Positions 1 to 8,813 of a DNA stretch of 40,240 nt are shown in pieces. This DNA is from Bacteroides pyogenes DSM 20611 = JCM 6294. Lineage in GTDB: Bacteria > Bacteroidota > Bacteroidia > Bacteroidales > Bacteroidaceae. The notes beneath the pieces are model-generated. The model ran no database searches, was not told the DNA's origin, and saw only the letters and a list, made by a program, of their open reading frames with translations. The stretch covers positions 1 through 40,240 of the forward strand of contig NZ_ATZH01000040.1 of assembly GCF_000428105.1 (NCBI RefSeq), in the 5' to 3' direction. Within the stretch, counting starts at the first letter, position 1; each line of letters opens with the position of its first letter. The position numbers and the translations under genes are program-made.

Positions 1-250
1 CTTCCTGCTTGAGCTTCTCATAATCTGCAGGAGTCACATCCTTGCCTTGCTTCTTCATCTCTTCAGCGATTTGGGGGTTACACGACTCAAAGGTACGAAG
101 AATTCGATAGAAAGAAGAACGCGACAGACCTGTTTCCTGAAAAATCTCTGCGCGTGATTTTTTCTCAACATAATACATCTCATAGATCCGATGATGATTT
201 TTCACCCGATCCAGGGAAGATGACAGACATAATGGTTGATTCTTTTCCAT
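1..250 (-). CDS. IS transposase subunit A, N-terminal part (runs off the left edge)
   Basis: Reading leftwards from an ATG at 248-250 there are 83 open codons with no stop before the edge. The protein begins MEKNQPLCLSSSLDRVKNHH and holds a helix-turn-helix (around residues 25-58, containing RAEIFQETGLSRSSFYRIL), then a charged segment (PQIAEEMKKQGKDVTPADYE). This matches the small HTH-bearing first ORF (orfA) of two-ORF insertion sequences common in Bacteroides, most likely IS3-like. The family call comes from memory of the pattern and is not proven. orfA would bind the element ends, and the DDE catalytic part would lie beyond the window. The inverted-repeat end of the element is 17 bp upstream of the ATG. 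Confidence 0.75.
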   Translation of the reverse strand, partial: MEKNQPLCLSSSLDRVKNHHRIYEMYYVEKKSRAEIFQETGLSRSSFYRILRTFESCNPQIAEEMKKQGKDVTPADYEKLKQE

Positions 251-266
251 AATTTGGGAGTTTAGG

Positions 267-276
267 AGTCAACCTA
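267..276 (-). repeat. IS terminal inverted repeat (orfA side)
   Basis: On the minus strand this reads TAGGTTGACT, just upstream of the transposase start. The same ten bases occur on the plus strand at 40056-40065, downstream of the transposase tail at the right edge. That is the arrangement expected of the two ends of one IS type. Similarity continues weakly inward (CCTAAAC here, TTTAAAA there). Confidence 0.6.
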
Positions 277-290
277 TTTTAAAAGAAGAC

Positions 291-325
291 AGAGGCTGCA
301 CTTCTCTAACAATAAGGCAGCCTCT
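291..325 (-). terminator. Probable terminator of the glycerol operon
   Basis: AGAGGCTGC (291-299) pairs perfectly with GCAGCCTCT (317-325), a 9-bp GC-rich stem. On the minus strand the stem is followed by a T-rich stretch (TCTTCTTTT). It lies 25 bp past the stop of the last gene of the glp operon, between that gene and the left IS. Confidence 0.65.
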
Positions 326-349
326 CTAAGTGTCTAAAAAGTTTCGGTA

Positions 350-1108
350 CTAAAACAGATTGAAAGCGACTTGGATATTGGCCTCATTTCGAGCAGGGTT
401 CCACATAGCCATCGCAGAAACCGGAAGAACATAATTTCCGAATTTCAGTTTCTTGGAAACAGTCATATTGACATTTACAATGCCCGGATTATCCGCATAG
501 AAGTTTGCGTCACTTCCGCTTTCTTTATCTAATGCAAACGCTCCTGCAATGCCTAAATCAACATCAACTATTTTGTTTCTTACCACCGGATAGTCAAGAG
601 AAACATAAGTAGAATACAAATTCTTCTCATTCATTACCCCTCTATCGCGTCCGAAAACAACAGTTGCCCATGTGATCTTAAGCGGAAACTTTTGCTGAAA
701 CTGATACGACAAAGCCACATCAATAAAATGTCCGGTTTCTCGAGCGCTATATTTAAATACCTGACGGTTGTTATAAGTTGCGCCGGGAGAAAAATTATAA
801 ATATCCCAAACAGCAATGCCAAAACCTCCGTATTGGAAAGAAGCATAGTAATCAAATTCCTTGAAATCACTATTAAAGCTACCTCCTCCCCACAAACCGA
901 AAGTAAAACACTGCGACTTGTCTGTCAAATGAATATCTACCGCACCCATTGCCGAAGTCGTGATTTGATAACCTCTCCACAAGTGCATGTTTTTAATCTG
1001 GAAAGAAAAGTCTAATGGATTATAAGATGTAGATTGTTGTGCCGACACAAAAGTAGAAGAACAAAACATTCCTATAACCGAAAGTACTACAATTTTTAAG
1101 TATTTCAT
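350..1108 (-). CDS. Predicted outer-membrane beta-barrel protein of the glycerol operon
   Basis: 252 aa. A signal peptide (MKYLKIVVLSVIGMFCSSTFVSA, cleavage near A23) is followed by alternating polar and aromatic strands such as FTFGLWGGGSF and YYASFQYGGFGIAVW. The C-terminus ends NLF, the terminal phenylalanine typical of barrels handled by BamA. No enzyme motif is visible. It resembles the small putative porins often labelled TorF-like, but that is a fold-level impression. It is the last gene of the glpA-B-C-K-F series, 48 bp after glpF and before a terminator, so a role in bringing glycerol or glycerol phosphates across the outer membrane is a reasonable inference and untested. Start chosen at the ATG that gives the signal peptide. 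Confidence 0.8.
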   Translation of the reverse strand: MKYLKIVVLSVIGMFCSSTFVSAQQSTSYNPLDFSFQIKNMHLWRGYQITTSAMGAVDIHLTDKSQCFTFGLWGGGSFNSDFKEFDYYASFQYGGFGIAVWDIYNFSPGATYNNRQVFKYSARETGHFIDVALSYQFQQKFPLKITWATVVFGRDRGVMNEKNLYSTYVSLDYPVVRNKIVDVDLGIAGAFALDKESGSDANFYADNPGIVNVNMTVSKKLKFGNYVLPVSAMAMWNPARNEANIQVAFNLF

Positions 1109-1156
1109 AGTTCTTCAAAATTAAATTCCTAAATAAATTAAGCTAAAAAAAAGATA

Positions 1157-1852
1157 TTAAAAAATAGCCAGATATACCCATGCAGCTAACGCGCCACCTA
1201 CCATGGGAGCGATAACGGGAATCCATGAATAACCCCAGTCGCTATCTCTCTTATTCTTAACCGGCAAAATAGCATGCGCAATACGAGGAGGCAAGTCACG
1301 AGCAGGATTGATTGCATAACCGGTTGTTCCACCTAAAGACATACCGATAACGACTATCAAAAGAGCCACAGGATACGGACCTGCAATTGCAGCGCCGGCA
1401 ACGGTCAGAATACCGAAAACCAACATGAATGTACCAATAAGCTCGCAAATAAAATTATAGAAATAGGTTCTTATAGCAGGAGCTGTACAGAAAACGGCCA
1501 ATTTATTGTCTTTGTTTTCTTCCACATCGAAATGAGGCTTATAGAATACATAAACCAGACAAGCTCCTACAAAACCGCCCAAAAGCTGTGCAATGATATA
1601 ACCGATTACGTTACCTTTAAAAACCCCGGCCATGGCAAGTCCGATGGTTACGGCAGGATTTAAGTGCGCTCCGGAATAAGGAGCGGAAATATAAGCACCT
1701 ACGAACACTGCGAGACCCCACGCAATAGTTATTACCACCCATCCGGCATTTTGTCCCTTGGTTCCTTTTAACAAGACGTTTGCTACAACGCCATCACCTA
1801 ACAGGATAAGCACTGCTGTTCCTATAAATTCAAAAAGAAGATCTAATTGCAT
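1157..1852 (-). CDS. glpF: Glycerol uptake facilitator (aquaglyceroporin, MIP family)
   Basis: 231 aa inner-membrane channel for passive glycerol entry. Both half-helix NPA motifs are present: HLNPAVT near residue 66 and INPARDLPPRI near residue 183. The Asp-Arg pair directly after the second NPA is the mark of glycerol-conducting GlpF rather than water-only aquaporins. Six hydrophobic segments can be traced. Length is slightly below E. coli GlpF (281 aa), mainly through shorter loops and tail. It lies 128 bp downstream of glpK and 48 bp upstream of the barrel gene on the same strand, so transport and kinase are probably co-transcribed and incoming glycerol is trapped by phosphorylation. Confidence 0.95.
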   Translation of the reverse strand: MQLDLLFEFIGTAVLILLGDGVVANVLLKGTKGQNAGWVVITIAWGLAVFVGAYISAPYSGAHLNPAVTIGLAMAGVFKGNVIGYIIAQLLGGFVGACLVYVFYKPHFDVEENKDNKLAVFCTAPAIRTYFYNFICELIGTFMLVFGILTVAGAAIAGPYPVALLIVVIGMSLGGTTGYAINPARDLPPRIAHAILPVKNKRDSDWGYSWIPVIAPMVGGALAAWVYLAIF

Positions 1853-1980
1853 AATGTAAAGTATTAGAATTGGTTTTTTAAATTGATTTTAAGAACGCCT
1901 CAACAAAGTTCGTAAAGCCGACAGTCTCACTGCAGATATTATTGACCGCCGGCCAACTCTGTCAAGATTATAAAAGATAA

Positions 1981-3468
1981 TTATTTAATCCAGTTTTGAG
2001 CACGATAAACAGCATCAGCCCATTTACGTTTAGCCAACTGCATATCAATTTTTTCGTCCGGTTCGAAAATGGTATCGACAGACCACTGTTTCTTCAGTTC
2101 ATCGATGCTGTTCCAATATCCTACGGCCAACCCTGCAAGATATGCAGCACCCAACGCTGTAGTTTCAGTAGTTTGAGGACGAATAACTTTTCCTCCCAAT
2201 ACATTCGACTGGAATTGCATAAGCAAATTATTCACAGCAGCTCCACCATCTACACGCAACTCTTTTAAACCGATACCGGCATCGAGAATCATCGCGTTGA
2301 TAACATCCATCGTTTGATAAGCAATGCCTTCCAACGCTGCGCGTAATATATGGGCGGCAGTGGTTCCTCTCGAAATACCCACGATTGCTCCGCGAGCATA
2401 CTGGTCCCAATAAGGAGCTCCCAAACCTGTCAAAGCCGGAACAAAATAAACATCTCCGCAATCAGGAACTTCACTGGCCCGTTTTTCTATTTCCGATGAA
2501 GAGCTGATAAGATGGAGTCCGTCGCGTAACCACTGTACGATAGCACCTCCCATAAAGATACTTCCTTCCAGAGCATAGCATGTTTTTTCTCCAATCTTCC
2601 AAGCAACAGTTGTCACAAGATTATGCTTCGACATAATAGGACGCTCGCCCGTATTCATCAAAATAAAGCAACCTGTTCCATAAGTATTCTTCACCATACC
2701 GTCGTCTACGCACATCTGTCCGAAAAGAGCAGCTTGTTGGTCACCGGCAATACCTGAGATAGGCACTTTAGAAGCGAAAATAGTAGTCTTGGTATATCCA
2801 TAGATTTCGCTGGAAGAAGCGACTTCAGGCAGCATGGACTTCGGGATATTGAACAACTCGAGCAACTCGTTGTCCCATTCCAACGTATGAATATTGAACA
2901 ACATCGTACGCGATGCGTTAGATACGTCCGTAACATGCTTTTCACCACGGGTAAGCTGCCAAACGATCCATGTATCCACCGTACCAAAAGCCAATTCTCC
3001 GCGTTCAGCTCTTTCTCTTGCTCCTTCTACATTGTCTAAGATCCATTTAACCTTTGTAGCGCTGAAATAAGCATCGATAATCAAGCCTGTTTTTTCTTTA
3101 ATGAAAGGAATCAAAGAATCCGCTTTCAGCTTGTCGCAATACTCCGCTGTTCGTCTATCCTGCCAAACAATAGCGTTATATACAGGCTCACCGGTTCTGC
3201 GGTCCCATACAATGGTCGTTTCGCGCTGATTGGTAATACCTATACCGGCAATATTGTTGCCGTTGATACCGATCTGCGTAATTGCTTCGGCTGCCACAGC
3301 GGCCAATGACGACCAGATCTCGTTTGGATTGTGCTCTACCCACCCGCTGTGTGGGAAAATTTGTGTAAATTCTTTCTGAGCAACCGAACAAATTTTTCCT
3401 TCATGGTTAAAAACAATAGCTCTGGAACTCGTAGTTCCCGCGTCGAATGATAAAATGTACTTTTCCAT
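1981..3468 (-). CDS. glpK: Glycerol kinase
   Basis: 495 aa, the usual length for the family. It transfers phosphate from ATP to glycerol, giving sn-glycerol 3-phosphate in the cytoplasm. The FGGY fold is clear: N-terminal phosphate loop [14 protein letters not shown] (residues 7-20), the NQRET segment near residue 79, [13 protein letters not shown] near residue 240, the GSIFMGGA segment, and a C-terminal [16 protein letters not shown]. No truncation is seen. It follows glpC by 79 bp and precedes glpF. Its product is the substrate of the GlpABC dehydrogenase encoded upstream, so the operon contains a full glycerol-to-DHAP route. Confidence 0.97.
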   Translation of the reverse strand: MEKYILSFDAGTTSSRAIVFNHEGKICSVAQKEFTQIFPHSGWVEHNPNEIWSSLAAVAAEAITQIGINGNNIAGIGITNQRETTIVWDRRTGEPVYNAIVWQDRRTAEYCDKLKADSLIPFIKEKTGLIIDAYFSATKVKWILDNVEGARERAERGELAFGTVDTWIVWQLTRGEKHVTDVSNASRTMLFNIHTLEWDNELLELFNIPKSMLPEVASSSEIYGYTKTTIFASKVPISGIAGDQQAALFGQMCVDDGMVKNTYGTGCFILMNTGERPIMSKHNLVTTVAWKIGEKTCYALEGSIFMGGAIVQWLRDGLHLISSSSEIEKRASEVPDCGDVYFVPALTGLGAPYWDQYARGAIVGISRGTTAAHILRAALEGIAYQTMDVINAMILDAGIGLKELRVDGGAAVNNLLMQFQSNVLGGKVIRPQTTETTALGAAYLAGLAVGYWNSIDELKKQWSVDTIFEPDEKIDMQLAKRKWADAVYRAQNWIK

Positions 3469-3547
3469 TGTACTAGTGTTTTGGTTAATAATAAGGATTT
3501 GATAATATAATAAGAAATCATTTCTATCTGTCTATACCACTCCGCTT

Positions 3548-4777
3548 TCACTCCAATGCTTTTGCAATGATCGAAATAGGATGCTCGCACTTTGCTTTCG
3601 TAGACATTTCAATCTGCCATTTACATGTTTCGCAGTCGCTAACCACATAATCGATGTCCAACGACTCTATCTGCTTGAATAGCGGGTTCCCTATTTTCTG
3701 TGAAGTTTCATAGTTTTCCTTTTTAAAGCCATAGGTACCTGCAATTCCACAACAATTAGAGTCTAACACAACAAGTTCAATATTAGGAATCAGTTTCAAT
3801 AATTCAATAGAGTAGAATGCCCATCCAAGCTTATCCATATGACAAGGAGTATGGTAAGCCACCCTTAGCTTCTCTTTTTTAAATTTCAAGTTCAAAGATC
3901 CTGCTTCAAAAAGCCTATATAAATATCTGGTCACTAATTCAATCTCATCCTTCACATCTGCATTTTCAACTCCCAGAAGATGAGGATATTCGTCTCTAAT
4001 AGTAAAAATACAAGTTGATGAAGTGCCCACCACGGGAATGTTATTGTCGAGAACAGACGTTCGGATAGATTTCATATTTACGTTCGCCTGCTTCTTTGCC
4101 TGATTAATCAAGCCGTTAGAAATCAAGGCCACTCCACAACATTTCTCTTTTTCAAGAAGTTGCACCCCTATTCCCAACGCATTGAACACACGAATCGTAT
4201 CTTTACCCAGTTGAGGATTGTTATAGTTCACATAACATCCGTGAAAATAGCAAACTTGCTTATCATATTGTTTCTGCTTTTCTTCTTGCTTCTTATACCA
4301 TCTTTCAAAAGTTTCAAAAGCATACTTGGGAAAAGTACGATGATGATCTATCTGTAAAACCTTGTCCATGACATATTTGGTAGGCGACAAGCTTAAAACA
4401 GGATTAAGTATAGGAGAGAAGGGAGTAGCCAAAGTTCCCATAATATCCGTATTTGCCAAAAGTCTGTCGCGAAGTTTGGGACGCTTTTTAGCGTACTTGA
4501 TACGGGCAGACTGAATGATATCGCCAATCCTTACATTCGAAGGGCAGGCCACCTCGCATCTTTTGCAGTTAGTACAATACTTCAGCGCTTCATCATAGAA
4601 GTTGCTTTTCTTCAAACGCAGGCGCTCACCGTCAGGCCCCGCCTGCTTAGGACCGGGATAATGAGGATTGACAGCAGCAACCGGACAATAAACCGTACAG
4701 ATAGTACATTTGATACATTGTTCAAAATTATTCAGACTAATATTTTCGTTTTGTAAATTTTCCATATTCAGATTCAT
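3548..4777 (-). CDS. glpC: Anaerobic glycerol-3-phosphate dehydrogenase, iron-sulfur subunit C
   Basis: 409 aa. Two ferredoxin-like cysteine clusters sit at the N-terminus (CIKCTICTVYCP near residue 22 and CTNCKRCEVACP near residue 68), each suited to a [4Fe-4S] centre. Two CCG-type domains follow (CCGVALISNG and CCGIAGTYGF), as in GlpC and heterodisulfide-reductase-like subunits. GlpC is thought to anchor GlpAB to the membrane and pass electrons to menaquinone. The ATG at 4777 is one base past the glpB stop. An alternative Met lies four codons in (MENLQ). Tight packing with glpB and glpA supports co-translation of the complex. Confidence 0.95.
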   Translation of the reverse strand: MNLNMENLQNENISLNNFEQCIKCTICTVYCPVAAVNPHYPGPKQAGPDGERLRLKKSNFYDEALKYCTNCKRCEVACPSNVRIGDIIQSARIKYAKKRPKLRDRLLANTDIMGTLATPFSPILNPVLSLSPTKYVMDKVLQIDHHRTFPKYAFETFERWYKKQEEKQKQYDKQVCYFHGCYVNYNNPQLGKDTIRVFNALGIGVQLLEKEKCCGVALISNGLINQAKKQANVNMKSIRTSVLDNNIPVVGTSSTCIFTIRDEYPHLLGVENADVKDEIELVTRYLYRLFEAGSLNLKFKKEKLRVAYHTPCHMDKLGWAFYSIELLKLIPNIELVVLDSNCCGIAGTYGFKKENYETSQKIGNPLFKQIESLDIDYVVSDCETCKWQIEMSTKAKCEHPISIIAKALE

Positions 4778-4778
4778 A

Positions 4779-6026
4779 TTAAATGGTATTAGCCACGTGC
4801 AAGGCTGTCAAAATTGAAACACCGGCTCCACTTCCCTCTTTTAATGGAGAGAAACCTTCAAGCCCCGCACCGATGACATATAAATTTTCAATAGGAAGGC
4901 CTGAACGGAGTGCCTGAAAATGGTGATTTGTACGTATACCGAACTGCATATAGTTCTGAGACTCGAATACATTATCATTATACCACTCCTGACGGTCGTG
5001 CAAATAATCTACATCAAGGTGGAAAATCGGTTCGTATACCCTATCGCGGGAAGCGATTAAACCTTGACTAAAGTAACTTCCGGTAGCCAAAACGAAATGA
5101 TCGGCCACAAATGAAATATCACCATGATTCTTACTAAACACACGGCGCAAAGAATTAGCTTCCATATCGCCTCTGAGTATCGTGTCTCCTAACATAAAGG
5201 TTCCACCTTGTTTCTGAAAGAAATGACACAGATATTGTTGCGTTTTGATTCCTGCGATAGAAGGAGGAAGTGTAGGAAGCAATAAAATAGGCTTACCTAC
5301 CGCATCTTCCATATCTTTCAGGATAGTATCGTTGGAAAGTCCCACAAAAGCGGGGAAAATAATAACATCAGACTCACTACTACCCTCTTTAAGAATACGG
5401 ATTAATTGTTCTTTATGTTCTTCCTTATCAAGGGTTTTAGCAATATTCGTAGAACGGAATTCACTTGGATTCTGCTGAATGGCTTCCATGGCAGGAAGGG
5501 TAAAAAGATGAATATCAGCAGAAGTCCCACGCTTAGCAAGTTCTGAAGCTATAAATTCCGGATAGAAATCTAAAAAACCTACCATATTGAATATGGTTGC
5601 TTTCTGCCATGGCAAACGCCCGTCAGAAGAGGTCACTGCAAAACGGGACAATGTTTTCCACGTAGGCTTCAATTCACCCATAGCGCTGATGCGATAATGA
5701 TTCTCCTTATAGCTTCCTACCGTATCGATACCCATTTCGGAAAAAAAGTTTTCCGCTTCCTGAGCCAATAACTCAAAACGTTCTTTACCTAACTTTGAGT
5801 AAGGATGCGAAGGCTTTTGAGCTATCAAATCATCCATCGATTCAACCGGATGAGATACAGGTGTTCCATCGGGAAGATAATTTAAAAGATCAAAAGAGCC
5901 TGAAGAAAAATGTAAAGCGCTCTGACCCGAAGAAATAATCGCGCACCGTTTACCACGTCGGCAAAGTTTAATACCGCACACCAAACCGGCCAGACCGCCA
6001 CCAATAATTACTGTATCGAATTTCAT
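4779..6026 (-). CDS. glpB: Anaerobic glycerol-3-phosphate dehydrogenase subunit B
   Basis: 415 aa, the usual GlpB length. The N-terminus has the dinucleotide-binding motif TVIIGGGLAGLVCG (residues 5-18) followed by the GlpB-typical segment SSGSFDLLNYLPDG. The C-terminal GAGLEGFSPLKEGSGAGVSI fits a second FAD-binding element. In E. coli GlpB works with GlpA in the catalytic dimer that oxidises glycerol 3-phosphate to dihydroxyacetone phosphate under anaerobic conditions, in keeping with a strict anaerobe. Its ATG overlaps the glpA stop by four bases (ATGA), and it ends one base before the glpC ATG. Confidence 0.94.
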   Translation of the reverse strand: MKFDTVIIGGGLAGLVCGIKLCRRGKRCAIISSGQSALHFSSGSFDLLNYLPDGTPVSHPVESMDDLIAQKPSHPYSKLGKERFELLAQEAENFFSEMGIDTVGSYKENHYRISAMGELKPTWKTLSRFAVTSSDGRLPWQKATIFNMVGFLDFYPEFIASELAKRGTSADIHLFTLPAMEAIQQNPSEFRSTNIAKTLDKEEHKEQLIRILKEGSSESDVIIFPAFVGLSNDTILKDMEDAVGKPILLLPTLPPSIAGIKTQQYLCHFFQKQGGTFMLGDTILRGDMEANSLRRVFSKNHGDISFVADHFVLATGSYFSQGLIASRDRVYEPIFHLDVDYLHDRQEWYNDNVFESQNYMQFGIRTNHHFQALRSGLPIENLYVIGAGLEGFSPLKEGSGAGVSILTALHVANTI

Positions 6027-7663
6027 TGCTGTATTTTTTTACAATCGTTCAACCCACACACACATTCATAAACCCATGCCGCATATTCACTTCCACGCAG
6101 ACTCTCTCCCCAAGCGGTGGGAAGAATTCCTTTCCAGCGTTCATTCAAAAATTCGCAAAGAGAACGTTTAGCAGCTCCCGGACACATCTTTCCTTCACGG
6201 TGCATCAAACCGGCAGCGCGACAAGCGCAAAGCTCTCCCTGGCAAGTACCCATACCCACACGCGTTCGACGCCGTAAGTCGATGAGGTTATGAACATCAA
6301 GTTCTCTTAAAGCATAATTGACTTCACCCACCGAAATCTCTTCACACTCACAAACCAGGCTATGATCGCCTGCCTTATTTCCTGCAAAAAGCTCAGCCAT
6401 TTCACCATGCCGGTAAAGAGCCGCTTCACGCAGTGTATGAGGAACAGAATGCATTTTCTCGTTGATTTCTTCCAAATTATAGCGCGAACCGGGCAAAAGG
6501 TCGGAAGCAGTCGTACAAGCTGCGGAAACTCCAAGTTTCTCGCAGACAAGATCGGTAGCCCATTCCGCCATTAAGCGATAAGTCATCAGTTTACCGCCGG
6601 TGATTGTTATGAAACCTTCCAAACCGTCACGTTTCGCATGGTCGAGAAGAACAATTCCCCTGCTCACGCTACGCCCTGAAGGATCATTATCACTTGCAAC
6701 GAGCGGACGAACTCCGGCATAAGCACGTAGAATACGGGTAGTGGCAAGACTAGGACTCAACTTTTCGCCTTCACGCATCAGAAGGTCTACTTCTTCGGGA
6801 GTGACTCTTACATTATCGATCTCATCATAAGGGATGCGAAGAGAGGTAGTACCAATCAGAGAAATAGTATCGCCCGGCACAAGAATGTCAGCATCAGCAG
6901 GTTTACGACAGCGGTTTAAAACCATATTGTTCACCCGATGCCCAAAAATAAGAAGAGAACCTTTCGATGGGAACATATTAACTTTTAGATCGGCGTATTC
7001 GGCTATTCGCTGCCCCCAAATCCCCCCGGCATTGACAACCACCTTACCATAAACTTTTTTACGCTCGTTATGGCGAACATCGAGTATTTCAATGCCAACA
7101 ACACGGCCCTGCTCAATAATAAGTCCAAGAACCTCGTGATAAGTAAGTACCGTAGCGCCATGATTTTTAGCGTCAATAATATTCGAAGCCGTCAATCTAA
7201 AAGGATCCACGGTACCATCAGGCACCTCAACAGCACCAATCAACTCAGGATTTACAGAAGGCTCTTTACGAATTGCTTCTTCAGGAGAAATTGCGTGGGC
7301 AGAAATACCCGCTTTCAGACATGATTCGATAAATGTTTTCTGAAATTCCAACCCATCTTCAGGCAGACTGATAAAAAGGCCATTGCTTTCTTCAATGCAA
7401 TGTGAAGCGATACGCTTCAGAATCATGTTTTCTTTAATGCACTCCTCCGCCGATTCAGAATCAGTAACAGCATATCGCGCGCCACTATGAAGCAGACCGT
7501 GATTACGCCCGGTAGCTCCCGTAGCAATATCGCTACGTTCTATCAAAAGAGTAGAAAGACCTCTTTTAGAACAATCGCGTGCGGTTCCTGCACCGGTAGA
7601 ACCACCGCCAATGATAATCACATCGAACAAGTGCGAAGAAATACTTAAATCATTATTTTTCAT
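6023..7663 (-). CDS. glpA: Anaerobic glycerol-3-phosphate dehydrogenase subunit A (FAD)
   Basis: 546 aa from the ATG at 7663. A TTG four codons upstream (7675) also extends the frame but is less likely. The N-terminal FAD motif is DVIIIGGGSTGAGTARDCSK, followed by the GlpA/GlpD-family segment TGATGRNHGLLHSGARYAV. The C-terminal third carries a BFD-like [2Fe-2S] domain with cysteines in VCECEE and GTCQGELCACR, which separates GlpA from aerobic GlpD. It oxidises glycerol 3-phosphate to dihydroxyacetone phosphate and sends electrons through GlpB and GlpC. It is the first gene of the operon. The spacer upstream has a palindrome that could be its operator. Confidence 0.95.
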   Translation of the reverse strand: MKNNDLSISSHLFDVIIIGGGSTGAGTARDCSKRGLSTLLIERSDIATGATGRNHGLLHSGARYAVTDSESAEECIKENMILKRIASHCIEESNGLFISLPEDGLEFQKTFIESCLKAGISAHAISPEEAIRKEPSVNPELIGAVEVPDGTVDPFRLTASNIIDAKNHGATVLTYHEVLGLIIEQGRVVGIEILDVRHNERKKVYGKVVVNAGGIWGQRIAEYADLKVNMFPSKGSLLIFGHRVNNMVLNRCRKPADADILVPGDTISLIGTTSLRIPYDEIDNVRVTPEEVDLLMREGEKLSPSLATTRILRAYAGVRPLVASDNDPSGRSVSRGIVLLDHAKRDGLEGFITITGGKLMTYRLMAEWATDLVCEKLGVSAACTTASDLLPGSRYNLEEINEKMHSVPHTLREAALYRHGEMAELFAGNKAGDHSLVCECEEISVGEVNYALRELDVHNLIDLRRRTRVGMGTCQGELCACRAAGLMHREGKMCPGAAKRSLCEFLNERWKGILPTAWGESLRGSEYAAWVYECVCGLNDCKKIQQ

Positions 7664-7766
7664 CTCGGTCAACAAGTTTTAGTTCCGCAAATTAAAATAA
7701 AATAATCAAGAAAAAAAAGTTTTTTCGAAAGAAAAATGAATCAAAGCGAAAGATAATAGTTGCAAC

Positions 7767-7781
7767 ATGAAACAGTTTCAT
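7767..7781. promoter_or_regulatory. Perfect palindrome upstream of glpA, candidate operator
   Basis: ATGAAACAGTTTCAT is a perfect 7+1+7 palindrome 104 bp upstream of the glpA ATG. On the minus strand a near-consensus -7 box (TATCTTTC, 7748-7755) starts 11 bp downstream, so a bound regulator would overlap the -33 region. The position suits control of the glycerol operon. The regulator is unknown and no glpR-like gene is present in the window. Confidence 0.35.
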
Positions 7782-8100
7782 TCTTGATTATTATAAGGAA
7801 ACCCAATATAATTCACAAGTTCCGAATAAAAAGAAAGTTAAAATACAAACAATAAAAAACTATTTTTCTTATACTATTTTCTTTAGAAAAAGAGCGTTTA
7901 CAATATAAATTATAGAAAGATAAAAATAAAAGAAATGGAGAAACACATGCGATACAAAGATTTTATATAAAAAAGTATCGAACAAATGTTCTTTCACAGT
8001 ATTGGAAATTCTTATCACAGAGATAGGAAAAAGGCACAATTATAGCAACAATAAAGATTTATTGCAACACATCAAGAAAAGAAAGAAACATATAGACGTA

Positions 8101-8295
8101 TTAAAAGCGCTTATTAGTTCCTTTTATTATCTCAGAAAAACCTACTAAATTAAAAATCTCCCTTAAAAAAGCAAGAATTTCCAGATAAATGGCAGGCTCT
8201 TCACCGATTTTATTAACAGAGTCAACCTCCTTCACATCAGAAGCACTCATCACAACATCCTTTCGAAAATCCACTTCATACATTTTACTTACCAT
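8101..8295 (-). CDS. Possible small protein, unknown function
   Basis: 64 aa, acidic-amphipathic, starting MVSKMYEVDFRKDVVMSASD with a hydrophobic stretch EILAFLREIFNLVGFSEII near the C-terminus. I do not recognise a family. In its favour, a full consensus promoter lies on the same strand 183-213 bp upstream, and an AGGA sits just before the first ATG (a second ATG four codons in is better spaced). Against it, the region is AT-rich and such a frame could arise by chance. It sits alone in a 1.15-kb spacer between the divergent glp and pro operons. It may be a short regulator or leader, or an untranslated part of a small RNA. Confidence 0.35.
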   Translation of the reverse strand: MVSKMYEVDFRKDVVMSASDVKEVDSVNKIGEEPAIYLEILAFLREIFNLVGFSEIIKGTNKRF

Positions 8296-8477
8296 ATCCT
8301 GATAGAATTAAATTGTTAATACTCATTTTTTCTTTTCCCGTATTACAGTTCTCACAGCTTTCAAAGCCACAAGCCGGTTAAATCAGAGCCAAACCTTTAA
8401 AAATAAGAAATTTTATCATTTCAAGTTCTCAGATTATCCTGATAGTGATTGTTTTATGCATCAAATCAGTTCAGCTG

Positions 8478-8508
8478 CAAATATAACACAATATTTTTAA
8501 TCAGCAAA
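8478..8508 (-). promoter_or_regulatory. Consensus Bacteroides promoter reading toward glpA
   Basis: On the minus strand TTTG (8505-8508), 19 nt, then TATATTTG (8478-8485), an exact match to the Bacteroidetes -33/-7 consensus. Transcription would start near 8471 and run through the possible 64-aa gene toward glpA. A TTTCGAAA palindrome (8511-8518) abuts the -33 box. Confidence 0.6.
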
Positions 8509-8813
8509 CTTTTCGAAAGTAAATGAAATATAAAACCATAAAAAACATTCGCTATATTTCGAAATAGAGAAAATAAAGATGTTATTCAATAGGATTAGCC
8601 TTACCTCAAAGAAAAAAAACAAATGTAAGGAACCCAAACAAATAACCGAAACTTAATAAAGAAAGAGCTAACATATTACACGAAACAAAGCAAGATATAG
8701 TTACATATTGTCAATCCATTCCATCTATTACATACAAAACAAAAGTTATTTGGATAGAGCAAACATATTAATAGATATTTTTTTGTAGATTTGTAAATTC
8801 AAGCAAAAGAAAT

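Larger units (their letters stand above)
7664..8813. other. Long AT-rich spacer between the glp and pro operons
   Basis: Apart from the possible 64-aa gene, no coding sequence is supported here. It holds four copies of the palindrome TTTCGAAA (7723-7730, 8261-8268, 8511-8518, 8557-8564), two copies of TATCCTGATA (8295-8304, 8435-8444), the ATGAAACAGTTTCAT palindrome, and a snapback CAATAAA-GA-TTTATTG at 8049-8064. On the plus strand a -7-like TAGATTTG (8786-8793) lies 20 bp before proB, without a clear -33 partner. Confidence 0.6.

Noticed and set aside
1853..1980. Possible regulatory RNA between glpK and glpF
   Set aside because: I could not see a convincing stem-loop, known riboswitch pattern or terminator in the 128-bp gap.
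7664..7675. TTG start for glpA four codons upstream
   Set aside because: An ATG at 7663 directly precedes the conserved FAD motif region, and TTG starts are rare in this group.
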